A stretch of 64,000 nt of DNA from Lacinutrix sp. Hel_I_90 (lineage in GTDB: Bacteria > Bacteroidota > Bacteroidia > Flavobacteriales > Flavobacteriaceae): contig NZ_JYNQ01000001.1 in assembly GCF_000934685.1 (NCBI RefSeq), forward strand, positions 744,001 through 808,000, given 5' to 3'. The notes below the pieces were generated by a model. That model ran no database searches. It was given only the letters and a program-made list of their open reading frames with translations, and was not told the DNA's origin. Below are positions 8,664 to 16,994 of this stretch, piece after piece. Each line of letters starts with the position of its first letter. The first letter of the stretch is position 1. The position numbers were made by a program, and so were the translations under genes.

Positions 8664-9135
8664 CTTACAACAAACTACCCTGCTAAAAACAAGTAACAAT
8701 TCATTGATTTTCTACTAGCGTACTGTTATAACTAGCATCCTATAGTAAGCCTGATTTAGCCATGGCAAAAACCCGTTTTAACAACGTATTACAAACCCGC
8801 TTCCGCTTTCCAAATAGTTAATAGAAAACCCGCTTTTCTTGAAAGGCGTCTTTTAGTTACCCACCTATTCCAACCCATTACGGTTACCCATAATAAATTA
8901 TCAACCCACGTTTATAACTTCCCAAAAAAATACGTAATTCTACGTATAGGATAGCTAAGCATAATCCTGTAGCTTCGTTAATTAAGAATAGTAAAGCCCA
9001 TGAGTATAAAAATGCCCTCTTTTTGCCTGGTAATACTTAGCGTGTGTGCAAGAACTAAAAGTATTGTAAACCACTACTGTCTTTTTTTAGTTAACTATAT
9101 ATTTCAATATCGTTAATAGTAACTATATAGCTTTG
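8664..9135 (+). repeat. Long-type array site, copy 1 (about 470 bp)
   Basis: It begins just after the lipoprotein stop with CTTACAACAAAC and ends TATATAGCTTTGTTG, so CAACAAA and TTTGTTG are complementary ends as in attC sites. The interior (CGTATTACAAACCCGCTTCC, GAAAGGCGTCTTTTAGTTAC, ACCTATTCCAACCCATTACG and others) is almost identical to 11984-12440. There is no coding potential: all frames are broken. The last eight bases, TAGCTTTG (9128-9135), form a -7 box that overlaps the unit boundary. Confidence 0.8.
9128..9135 (+). promoter_or_regulatory. -7 box TAGCTTTG at the end of long-type site 1
   Basis: An exact TAnnTTTG match that overlaps the boundary GTTGTGCC. The downstream unit has lost its first gene (see 9136-9492), so this promoter may now be idle or may transcribe a long leader. 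Confidence 0.5.
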
Positions 9136-9492
9136 TTGTGCCGCATGCAAAATAACATCTTGCAATGAATGGAACTCATAAAATGAAGATAAAAATATTA
9201 GTAATCGGCTTGAAATGAATATTTCGCATCAATCCTTTTCACAAGGTGATGCTGCTAATAAAAAAGCATTCGTTTATATAATTGCTCAAGGACATGAGAT
9301 AAAAGCGAATACATTTTACCACAGACGGATGATTTACATCCTGCAGTAGTTTTATTTCACCGTTGATTCTTTTTGGAACAGAGACTAAGTATTGGTTAAC
9401 AACTTAATAATAAGCTTATTAACTATGCCTTTACTGTTGTATCTGTTTAACAAATTAAGTAAATTTATTTTAAATCCATAAAATTAGATATT
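9136..9492 (+). pseudogene. Non-coding stretch with possible alpha/beta-hydrolase remnant
   Basis: This 357-base stretch has no intact gene. A short frame from 9328 reads DDLHPAVVLFHR then a stop and FFLEQRLSIG. This resembles the start of an alpha/beta-hydrolase (esterase or dienelactone-hydrolase type), in which 'HPAVVLFHGGG' is common. An open MKIKILVIGLK peptide at about 9182 precedes it in another frame. I read it as the decayed first gene of the unit that begins at GTTGTGCCGC (9135). The remnant is too short for a firm call. Confidence 0.3.
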
Positions 9493-11190
9493 ATGAAAAC
9501 CAAATCTATTGTCAATCAACTTATGATTATACTTCTATTGGTTCTGACAATTAATTGCGATGTTGAAGAACATTGGGGATGGAAAAGATCTCCAAATCCA
9601 AACGATGTTATGGACTTTTTAAATGGCGAAGGTGCTTATTCTAAACCTGTAAAGGATGCGCGAATTAGTGTAGTTTGGAAAGACAATTATTACGATTTTA
9701 TTATTCATTATAGTAATGGTGAAAATTCTGAGTCAAACCCTGGCTGGGGGTGGAAACTTGCAACCACTATTGAAGATGCTTATAATTTTGTAAATACTAG
9801 GGGTCGTTACACAACTAAAATTAAGGATTTCAAGATTTGTGGGGTCTGGAAAAACAATCACCCTGAGTACTATATTTTTTATAAAACAGGGCAAATAAAA
9901 ACCAATTGGGGTTGGAAACTGGCAACTAACCTGGATGACGCTAAAAATTTTCTTAATGCGGAAAGTAGCTATACCAGACCTGTTAAATTGGCTCGTATTG
10001 CCTCAATTCATAAAGGAAGCCATACCGAATACTACATATTCTATCAATTTGCTTCAGCGGAGGATTCAATAAGCAATTTCCTTTGGAAAAAATCATTTGA
10101 TCCTGACGATGTTATGCAGTTTCTCAATGGGACAGGTGAATATGGGGATCGTGTTAAAGGTTATGATATTTGCGCTGTTGAAAACGAAAATAGAACCGAA
10201 TATATCGTTTTTCACAATAAAGGAACAAAACTTTGGTTAACCGGGGCGATTGAAAATGAACGATTTGTTAAGGATGAACCAATTGAATTAAAGGCGTTTC
10301 TAACCAGTGATTATCCAACAGTTGATTCACAATTGGAATGGAGTTCCAGTATCGATGGAGTTCTGGGGAATAGTGCGGCTTTATCTTTAAATCATCTTTC
10401 AGTTGGAAATCACACAATAACTGTTAATGGATATAATAGATCAGAATCTGTTTCGATTAGAATATTTAATGATTTATGGGAACTTTACCAAGCAGAGCCT
10501 TCCCAAGCAGAGATTGACAGGGTAATGAATGATTTTGAGTTTCATTTTGTAGATCGCCCTGGAGAAGATGAGAGCTGGTCAGCTTACAATACATTCGCAT
10601 TTGATCAAAGTTCAACTGACCCTTCAAAGATTATTGCTATCGCTAAAATTGATTTACTCAGGCATCAAAGATTTTCAGAGGATAGTCCATTCACATCTGG
10701 AATTTCTTTCTACGAGCATTTAAAACAGCACATTAGTGATATTTATTTATATCTTGATTGTGCCAGCAACACTGGAGGTGGGGGCGATGTAAGGTTGCAT
10801 AGAAATTTTAGTGTATGGGATATCAGGAAAAGTGGAACTTTAGAAGATCCAGAAGCATGTAAAACTCCTTTTGACACTCGTTCCTTATCACAATATATAA
10901 AACCATTATATCTTCTAATGCATGAGGTAAGGCATAGTGAGTCCACCGATGCTCGACATGTAAATTGCAACGGCATGGGTAATATGGATCCATATTTTGA
11001 AAATGGTAGTGGTCATGCCAGTGCTGCGCTTTACCTGATGTGGGTATTTAAATATGGCCTATATGATCCAGAAAACATAAAAACAGAAGCCCGGAATACT
11101 GCCATGATGCTTTTGAATACCCGGTTTTGTGCACCACCAAGTCATTCAAATGAAAATGTACAGGTTATTTTAGATGAACTATTAGAATGA
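9493..11190 (+). CDS. Lipoprotein with four N-terminal repeats, Ig-like region and HExxH domain
   Basis: A 565-residue protein of unrecognised family. The signal sequence ends at Cys22 (LTINCD). Residues about 28-250 hold four tandem 45-50 residue repeats of the pattern W-x-W-K-(R/L)..., D(A/V).(N/D)F(L/V)N..., a Tyr, (V/I)K..., and a Y-x-I/V-x-(Y/F)-hydrophobic end (for example GWGWKLATTIEDAYNFVN). A beta-rich Ig-like part follows at about 255-345 (WSSSIDGVLGNSAALSLN). The C-terminal domain has LLMHEVRHSE, an HExxH zinc-protease signature at residues 477-481, with GSGHASAA (H508) downstream as a possible further ligand. It may be a surface metallopeptidase; this is inference from the motif. 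It lies in the cassette array, but no complementary unit ends are visible. Confidence 0.7.
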   Translation: MKTKSIVNQLMIILLLVLTINCDVEEHWGWKRSPNPNDVMDFLNGEGAYSKPVKDARISVVWKDNYYDFIIHYSNGENSESNPGWGWKLATTIEDAYNFVNTRGRYTTKIKDFKICGVWKNNHPEYYIFYKTGQIKTNWGWKLATNLDDAKNFLNAESSYTRPVKLARIASIHKGSHTEYYIFYQFASAEDSISNFLWKKSFDPDDVMQFLNGTGEYGDRVKGYDICAVENENRTEYIVFHNKGTKLWLTGAIENERFVKDEPIELKAFLTSDYPTVDSQLEWSSSIDGVLGNSAALSLNHLSVGNHTITVNGYNRSESVSIRIFNDLWELYQAEPSQAEIDRVMNDFEFHFVDRPGEDESWSAYNTFAFDQSSTDPSKIIAIAKIDLLRHQRFSEDSPFTSGISFYEHLKQHISDIYLYLDCASNTGGGGDVRLHRNFSVWDIRKSGTLEDPEACKTPFDTRSLSQYIKPLYLLMHEVRHSESTDARHVNCNGMGNMDPYFENGSGHASAALYLMWVFKYGLYDPENIKTEARNTAMMLLNTRFCAPPSHSNENVQVILDELLE

Positions 11191-11289
11191 TTTTTAAAAA
11201 CCATTCGAAGATTACGTTTTACTGTTTAAAACTATTGCAATGAGTAAAAAAAATATTTTAGTAGTGCCATTCCTTTTTGCTCGTGTCTC

Positions 11290-11380
11290 GCAGATTTTGC
11301 TTCGCCAGTTCGCTTCGCGCGGGTCTATTGGGTTTTTATTTGCTAAATTAGCGATCTAATCAACGGCAACTAACTTTATA
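11290..11380 (+). repeat. Possible degraded short-type array site
   Basis: The 239-base gap after 11190 contains GCTAA-A-TTAGC (11342-11352), a perfect palindrome, with TTTGCTAAATTAG matching the middle of the 105-bp site at 19562-19672, and CTAATCAACGGCAAC resembling its end (CACTAATC...ACG). The boundary GTT is not clear. A 39-codon open frame at about 11240 overlaps this and looks accidental. Confidence 0.35.
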
Positions 11381-11384
11381 CTAA

Positions 11385-11420
11385 ACTTGTGTAAACTATG
11401 TATCTTAACGAACATTAAAA
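11385..11420 (+). promoter_or_regulatory. Conserved leader shared by two array lipoprotein genes
   Basis: Thirty-six bases starting ACTTGTGTAAA and ending CTTAACGAACATTAAAA are shared, with four differences, with 18655-18690. In both cases the block ends just before a small lipoprotein gene. TAAACTTG just upstream is one base off the TAnnTTTG box, so the block may be the transcribed 5' leader. Confidence 0.5.
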
Positions 11421-11429
11421 AATGAGATA

Positions 11430-11981
11430 ATGACAAAAAACCTACTTCTGATTTTAACAATTCTGACTTTCCTATCATGTGGAAATGAAGAGGATAAAAT
11501 GATTTATAAAACAAAAGGCGGAGAATTTGCTTCTAAGCCAGGAAATTTTATAGCTGACTTCCCTACAGAACCGAATTATTCTGCGATTGATAATCAGATC
11601 GGACTTGATAAATTTCAGATCCATTTATTTCGCTCGACATTAGGTCCAAATAAAATTTTTACTATTGAGTACTTAGATTACCCTGAATATATGATTAATT
11701 CAATGACTGACGCGCAAATTTATTCGCAAGGAGTAACTAATTACTCAAACAAAATGGATAAAGCTTTTAAATTGGAATTTCAAAAATCAATTGAACAGCA
11801 CGGATTGAGTGGTCATTACTTTGTCCTAAATCTTAAACAAAACGCAATTGAAAAAGGAATAAAAGGTCATATTCAAGCAACACTATTTAGAAAAGAAAAT
11901 AGAGTTTATACGGTTACTTATATGGGAAAGGATGATAAAAATGTGGATCCGTTTATGAAATCATTTCGTCTGATAAAGTAA
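11430..11981 (+). CDS. Small lipoprotein of unknown function
   Basis: A 183-residue lipoprotein with lipobox LTFLSC (Cys17) and then an acidic NEED. The mature part (FIADFPTEPNYSA, IFTIEYLDYPEYM, HGLSGHYFVLNL, NRVYTVTYMGKD, FMKSFRLIK) has the layout of small PsbP-like or 'DUF'-type periplasmic proteins in which a beta sheet ends with a 'F..SF.' strand. The family is not certain. It shares a 36-base leader with the lipoprotein gene at 18698. It is followed three bases after the stop by GCATACAACAAAG, the left end of long-type site 2. Confidence 0.65.
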   Translation: MTKNLLLILTILTFLSCGNEEDKMIYKTKGGEFASKPGNFIADFPTEPNYSAIDNQIGLDKFQIHLFRSTLGPNKIFTIEYLDYPEYMINSMTDAQIYSQGVTNYSNKMDKAFKLEFQKSIEQHGLSGHYFVLNLKQNAIEKGIKGHIQATLFRKENRVYTVTYMGKDDKNVDPFMKSFRLIK

Positions 11982-11983
11982 CT

Positions 11984-12440
11984 GCATACAACAAAGTCCT
12001 GTAGTAAAAACAAGTAAAAATGCATTAATTTTTCACTAGCGTACTTTTATTAAGCCTAATCTAGCAACGGCAAAAACCAGTTTTAACAACGTATTACACA
12101 CCCGCTTCCGCTTTCCAAATAGTTAATAGAAAACCCGCTTTTCTTGAAAGGCGTCTTTTAGTTACCCACCTATTCCAACCCATTACGGTTACCCGTAATA
12201 AATTATCAACCCACGTTTATAACTTCCCAAAAAAATACGTAATTCTACGTATAGGTTATGTAAGCATAATCCTGTAGCTTCGTTAATTAAGAATACCAAA
12301 GCCCATGAGTATAAAAACACCCCCCTTTTGCCTGGTAATACTTAGCGTGTGTGCAAGAACTAAAAGTATTGTAAACCACTACTGTCTTTTTTTAGTTAAC
12401 TATATATTTCAGTATAGTTAATAGTAACTATATAGCTTTG
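11984..12440 (+). repeat. Long-type array site, copy 2 (about 457 bp)
   Basis: A near-identical second copy of 8664-9135. Its terminal boxes CAACAAAG (11989-11996) and CTTTGTTG (12437-12444, crossing into the next unit) are perfectly complementary. The left 60 bases differ more from copy 1 than the rest. As in copy 1, it ends with TATATAGCTTTG directly before a new unit. Confidence 0.8.
12433..12440 (+). promoter_or_regulatory. -7 box TAGCTTTG driving the HEPN-like gene
   Basis: An exact TAnnTTTG box whose last G is the first base of the unit boundary GTTGGCAAA. The ATG of the next gene lies 20 bases further on (12461), leaving a short leader. No clear -33 TTG. Confidence 0.55.
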
Positions 12441-12460
12441 TTGGCAAACATTTAAACGAA

Positions 12461-13900
12461 ATGGATAAAAAAGAAATAATTGTAACAGATAACCAATCTA
12501 ATATCATTGAAACTCAAGTTCAAATGATAACTGGATTTTTAGCAGATTTAGGTTTACCTTCTGATAATATAATCGCCTCTAACCAAGAAAGAGGAATAAT
12601 AAATAAAACACTTCCTGACTACATATCAAAACTTCCTGCGGACTTGAAAAAAGACGCAAGGTATCTATCAAAATTTGTAGTTGGTGCAGGTTTTGGATTA
12701 TTTGATTATGCTCTAAATTCGATTTGGAACGAAGTTACTTTAGCGTTAAGAAATAAGGCTATTACATACGGTCTCGATATTTTCTTTGACGCTTCTGTTG
12801 GAGGAAAAATGAGAGAATTATATAATTCCGAAGAAGATTTAGGTGGATTAAAAGATAACACTCTTCTGAACACGTGTAAAAAGCTAGAATTAATCACAGA
12901 AACCACTTATAAAAAACTCGCGCATATTTTGGATATGAGAAATGATATTGGGATTTCTCATCCAACAAACTATACAATAAACGCTTTTGAGTTAATGGGT
13001 TGGTTTCAAACCTGTATTCAGGATGTTTTGCAAGATATGCCATCTGATTCAGCAATTCAGGTTAAAGCATTTATTGAAAACTTAAAAAAATTAGACACAA
13101 TAATAGAAGATGAAAAGGTTCAAAAAATACAAGCTCAAATTTCTAGCCTTTCATCGCAACATTGTAGTAGAATTTTAAGAACGATTTTTGGCCTTTATGT
13201 TTCAACTGACAGTAATCAAACTTTAAGAAAAAATATTTCTAAAATAACACCAATAATTTGGGGTGCATCATCAGATGAAATCAAGTACAAAATTGGCATT
13301 ATGGTAGAAGGTTACAACAATAATCTTCATACTGAAAAATATAAAAGAGGTTGCGAATTTTTTGAAATCGCAAATGGCAATAAATACAGAACTAAATCGG
13401 AAAGAATAATAAATTTAGAAAACCTATCAAATGAGTTAAGAGAAGCTCATTTTGGATATGACAATTTCTATAATGAAGTACCTGTTATAAAAAAGATTAT
13501 GACATACTTCGAGGATTCAACTGATATTCCGAATCAAATTGCACGTAATCTTATTCATTCTGTTATGCTATGCAGAATAGGTCGTGGATTGACATACAAT
13601 AGAGGGGTTTCACCATCTGGAAAAGAGTATTATATCCAATTATTTAATATGCTTAAAGATGATTTTATTCCAATGTTTATAGCTCAACTGTGTGAATTTG
13701 ACATTCAACAAAAAATAAGCAGAAACATTGGAATGGAGCAAGCATTAGAAATGATAGCTGAAGTAAAACATAATATTATCAATGAAAGATATATTGAGTC
13801 TTTGGATTATCTATTAGCAGAATTCCCGAAAACTGAAAGAGCTATATTCAATACCAAATTCAAGAAACTTTCTATTGGGTTTTTAACTTGGGATGAATAA
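12461..13900 (+). CDS. HEPN-like protein, putative abortive-infection factor (cassette 2)
   Basis: A 479-residue, mostly helical cytoplasmic protein. The segment LDMRNDIGISHPTNY (R160, N161, H167) fits the R-N-x5-H active-site motif of HEPN ribonucleases, and the surrounding helices (ITETTYKKLAHI before, AFELMGWFQTCIQDVL after) match the usual HEPN surroundings. The C-terminal half (about 210-479) is helical and not recognised; it includes an HSVMLCRIGRGL segment. HEPN proteins of this kind often serve in toxin or abortive-infection systems; that role is inferred. The unit is bounded by GTTGGCAAA (12440-12448) and its exact complement TTTGCCAAC (13910-13918), ten bases after the stop. Confidence 0.6.
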   Translation: MDKKEIIVTDNQSNIIETQVQMITGFLADLGLPSDNIIASNQERGIINKTLPDYISKLPADLKKDARYLSKFVVGAGFGLFDYALNSIWNEVTLALRNKAITYGLDIFFDASVGGKMRELYNSEEDLGGLKDNTLLNTCKKLELITETTYKKLAHILDMRNDIGISHPTNYTINAFELMGWFQTCIQDVLQDMPSDSAIQVKAFIENLKKLDTIIEDEKVQKIQAQISSLSSQHCSRILRTIFGLYVSTDSNQTLRKNISKITPIIWGASSDEIKYKIGIMVEGYNNNLHTEKYKRGCEFFEIANGNKYRTKSERIINLENLSNELREAHFGYDNFYNEVPVIKKIMTYFEDSTDIPNQIARNLIHSVMLCRIGRGLTYNRGVSPSGKEYYIQLFNMLKDDFIPMFIAQLCEFDIQQKISRNIGMEQALEMIAEVKHNIINERYIESLDYLLAEFPKTERAIFNTKFKKLSIGFLTWDE

Positions 13901-13909
13901 TAAAAACGA

Positions 13910-14105
13910 TTTGCCAACAACGTATATAAAACATAGTGCGAGTAGTCGCTAATACGAAGGTTCGGGCATTTTTTGGGAAGTCGCCAAATTTTTAAATTTG
14001 ACAAATTGCCAAAAATAAAATAATTAGTAAAATTTAAAAATTCGGCTTGTGTATCATCCGAAATTTATCGCTTTTTTTCAGCGCTACTTTTCATATCCGT
14101 GATCG
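13910..14105 (+). repeat. attC-like site B (about 190-bp class)
   Basis: It starts TTTGCCAACAACGTATATAA and ends CTACTTTTCATATCCGTGAT then CG, at the next unit's GTTAGGTGC. AGTAG-T-CGC near the left can pair with GCGCTACT near the right with one bulged T, and GTATAT with ATATCC in part. In the middle are GTCGCCAAAT, the hairpin CAAATTT-TT-AAATTTG (13985-14000) and TTCGGCTTGTG. The bulged, imperfectly paired arms are the kind of structure integron integrases read on single-stranded attC. Confidence 0.7.
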
Positions 14106-14142
14106 TTAGGTGCAAGACGAAAAAACCAACCAGCTAAAATTT

Positions 14143-15879
14143 ATGATTAGGATAATTGAAATTGAAAACATAAAAGGCATTGCACAAAAAACCTTTGACC
14201 TCGGAATTTATCCTAATAAACCAAGCTTATTAGTTGCGCCAAATGGATTTGGAAAAAGTTCATTGGCTACTGCATTTAATTCAATGAATAATAATCGGAT
14301 TATTCTTGCAGAAGACGACTTCCACTCTGAAAATATGAATAATTTGCCAAGAATAGCGATTGAATATGTCCAAGAAGACAAAACAGTTCTGAATTTAGAA
14401 GCAACAACTAATTCAAATACAATCAGCTCACATTTTGATTATTTTGTAATAAATAATTTAACTAAACCAAAAGGGATCGGCTCTCGATTTGGAAACGCAA
14501 CGGCTAGATTAGAAATAAAAGATGTTGTCTTAGTAGATAGAATTCCAACCAATACACCATTTGGATATTCTTTTAGAAATAGCAAAGATGCTTTTGGCAA
14601 TTGCGGTAAGGTTCTTCCAAACGCAAACTCAGTTTTGAACAATCTAGTTTTAGTAGAAAAATTAAGTGAAAATTACCAAGCATTGGAGCGTGCTAATGGA
14701 TTATTAATTCAGAGAAGGTTAAATGAAATAATAGCTCGTATAAATGTTCAAGATGAAACAGCAACAGCCAACGTTTTAAATAACTGGGTCTCTCTTAACT
14801 GTTTAAATGACTTAAAACAAATTAATTATCTTAATACAATTGGAGATTTAATTAATGAATTTGATATAGGCTATAATTGTGAGGCAAAAAGCTATTTAGC
14901 TGCCATTCAGATAGCCGCACTTTATAATACTAATTCAAACACTTTTAAAGCGGCTTGTACTTTTAGTAATTATCGTTTAGATAAGCAACGTTTTGATGAA
15001 ACTCTTACGACTTTCAACTGTACTTGGAGAAATATTAGTACAAGTCAAACTGCTGGTAAACTCGTAGTAAAATTTCCCCAAGCAATCCATATTTCAAATG
15101 GTCAAAGAGATATTTTGACCTTTATATCAATGTTATTTAGAGCAAAAAGACACTTAAAAAAAGGAGCTAATATTTTAATAATAGACGAAGTATTTGATTA
15201 TTTAGATGATGCTAATCTTACAGCTGCACAATATTACATTACTCAATTTATAAAAGATTATAAACTTGCGAACAAGAGAATTTATCCTTTAATCTTAACA
15301 CATTTAAACCCTAATTACTTTAAGAATTTCACATTTAGTAATCAAAAAGTCTATTATCTCAACAAATCAAATATTCAAGTTGCCCAAGGAATAATCAATC
15401 TATTGAGAAATAGGGATGATTTAACGATTAAAGCAGACGTATCTAAATATCTTCTTCATTACGACCCAGGAGTGATAAACAAAAGGGCTGAATTTAGAGC
15501 GCTTTCCATACCAGAATTGTGGGGAGAAAATGATAATTTTGAAAACCACGTAAATAACGAAGTCCAAAATTATTTAACCGATATTCCTTACGACCCTTTT
15601 GCGGTATGCGGAGCATTACGTCTAAAAATTGAAAGAATCGCATATGATAAACTTCAAAGCCCAGAGGCTAGAACTGCATTTATTGGAGTCCATAAAACTA
15701 GGAGTAAACTAGAAAAAGCAGAAGAAATGGGAATTGTATCGCCAGAATCACATTATCTTTTGGGAATAATATACAATGAAGGAATGCATTGGAGATTAAA
15801 TCAAGACAATGTTTCACCTATCGCTTCTAAACTAGAAAATTTAACAATAAAGAAACTGATAACGGATGTTTTTGCTTGA
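14143..15879 (+). CDS. ABC/AAA-type ATPase, possible defence protein (cassette 3)
   Basis: A 578-residue protein starting MIRIIEIENIKGI, the usual N-terminus of SMC/RecF/OLD-like ATPases. Walker A is APNGFGKSS (residues 32-40), the ABC signature-like segment is ISNGQRD (317-323), and Walker B is ILIIDEVFDYLDD (about 344-356), with a following LILTHLNPNYF that carries the switch histidine. The C-terminal 200 residues are helical with no recognised nuclease motif. Similar stand-alone ATPases occur in phage-defence loci; the role here is inferred. The ATG at 14143 is preferred to an in-frame GTG at 14110 because the family N-terminus starts there. Unit ends GTTAGGTGC (14105-14113) and GCACCTAAC (15902-15910) are exact complements. 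Confidence 0.65.
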   Translation: MIRIIEIENIKGIAQKTFDLGIYPNKPSLLVAPNGFGKSSLATAFNSMNNNRIILAEDDFHSENMNNLPRIAIEYVQEDKTVLNLEATTNSNTISSHFDYFVINNLTKPKGIGSRFGNATARLEIKDVVLVDRIPTNTPFGYSFRNSKDAFGNCGKVLPNANSVLNNLVLVEKLSENYQALERANGLLIQRRLNEIIARINVQDETATANVLNNWVSLNCLNDLKQINYLNTIGDLINEFDIGYNCEAKSYLAAIQIAALYNTNSNTFKAACTFSNYRLDKQRFDETLTTFNCTWRNISTSQTAGKLVVKFPQAIHISNGQRDILTFISMLFRAKRHLKKGANILIIDEVFDYLDDANLTAAQYYITQFIKDYKLANKRIYPLILTHLNPNYFKNFTFSNQKVYYLNKSNIQVAQGIINLLRNRDDLTIKADVSKYLLHYDPGVINKRAEFRALSIPELWGENDNFENHVNNEVQNYLTDIPYDPFAVCGALRLKIERIAYDKLQSPEARTAFIGVHKTRSKLEKAEEMGIVSPESHYLLGIIYNEGMHWRLNQDNVSPIASKLENLTIKKLITDVFA

Positions 15880-15901
15880 AAGAAACATACGGAAAAGGCC
15901 A

Positions 15902-15912
15902 GCACCTAACAA
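15902..15912 (+). repeat. attC-like site C, left part, split by the IS element
   Basis: GCACCTAACAA is the exact complement of the start of its cassette plus the AA that follows in the other sites. Its right part is found at about 17200-17413, so the site was whole before insertion of the IS110-family element. Confidence 0.65.
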
Positions 15913-16031
15913 AGAACTGAGGTAAAAAACAACACTTTTCTTCATTAATTTTAGACATTATTAGTTTAGGCTTAGAGATTCATTTAATTGATCCACTACG
16001 CTTATTTTTCACTCGGTTTTTAATTCAAAAA

Positions 16032-16994
16032 CTATATTACTGAAACATAAGTTTCATCGTATGGTCTGCCAGATTTAGCTATTGCAAACGCTTGTTTTAG
16101 CAACTTGTTGGCTACAGCAATCAATGCCAGTTTTTTGCTTTTCCCTTTGTTCACTATACGCTCGTAAAGCGCTCTGCAAGCTTTGTTACACTTACAGGCA
16201 TTAAATGCACATAAAAATAATAAATTCCGAAGCTTCCTATTTCCAACTTTACTAATCCTACTGCGACCTCTCACGCTACTGCCGGACTCTCTTATGGTTG
16301 GTGTAATCCCAGCATAACTGCATAATTGAGAAGCATTCTCAAACTTCTGAAAACCATCCGTAATTACTATTAGAAAAAGGGCTGTCTTTAGACCAATTCC
16401 TGGAATACTAGTTAATAAAGTTAATTGACTTTGCTGGTCTGCCTTTACAAGGCTTAGCAGTTTCTGATCGATTCCTGCAATCTCTTTTTCCAAATGCTTA
16501 AGATTTCTTTTTAATGAACTATAGACATGCTTTGATGGCATACCAAGAACTTCTTCGCCATGGAGCTTGTTCTTTGTCGCTGTACGCTTCTTTATATAAC
16601 TATCCAGTAGTCTAAAGAGTTGCAAACATTCACTTTGAACATCTGTTAAGGCATTGTAAAGGGGCACTTCATTGATTTGACCATACTCACAAATCGCTTT
16701 AGCATCACTTCTATCGGTTTTCACTTTGGCGAGTCTCATCTGTATAAATCGTTTTACCGATAACGGATTTACTACAGACACCGTAACTCCTTTTTTGTAA
16801 AGAAACTGAGCAAGCAGGTAATGGTAGTAACCTGTGGCTTCCATCACCACTAAACTATCCTTAGGTAATACCTTAAGAAATTTCTTAAATCCTGCCGCAT
16901 TGTTTTTAAACTGTAAGTGACCAACTTTACTACCATAACAATCAAAGACATCTTTACTAATGTCAATTCCAAAAGTTTCTTTATATTTATTCAT
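16032..16994 (-). CDS. IS110-family transposase
   Basis: A 320-residue DEDD transposase/recombinase, full length. The N-terminal RuvC-like part has GIDISKD (D11), VMEATG (E52) and KTDRSDAKA (D94, D97). The C-terminal Transposase_20 part has LLTSIPGIG and SYAGITP followed by ESGSSVRGR, which holds the catalytic serine of the family. These enzymes move the element with help from an RNA encoded in one non-coding end. The frame is intact, so the element may be active. I cannot decide between the IS110 and IS1111 subgroups; the longer non-coding part lies 5' of the gene, which favours the IS110 type. Confidence 0.93.
   Translation of the reverse strand: MNKYKETFGIDISKDVFDCYGSKVGHLQFKNNAAGFKKFLKVLPKDSLVVMEATGYYHYLLAQFLYKKGVTVSVVNPLSVKRFIQMRLAKVKTDRSDAKAICEYGQINEVPLYNALTDVQSECLQLFRLLDSYIKKRTATKNKLHGEEVLGMPSKHVYSSLKRNLKHLEKEIAGIDQKLLSLVKADQQSQLTLLTSIPGIGLKTALFLIVITDGFQKFENASQLCSYAGITPTIRESGSSVRGRSRISKVGNRKLRNLLFLCAFNACKCNKACRALYERIVNKGKSKKLALIAVANKLLKQAFAIAKSGRPYDETYVSVI

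Noticed and set aside
11240-11359. A 39-codon frame starting MSKKNILVVPFLF.
   Set aside because: It overlaps repeat-like sequence and has an unlikely arginine/serine-rich second half; no support for a gene.
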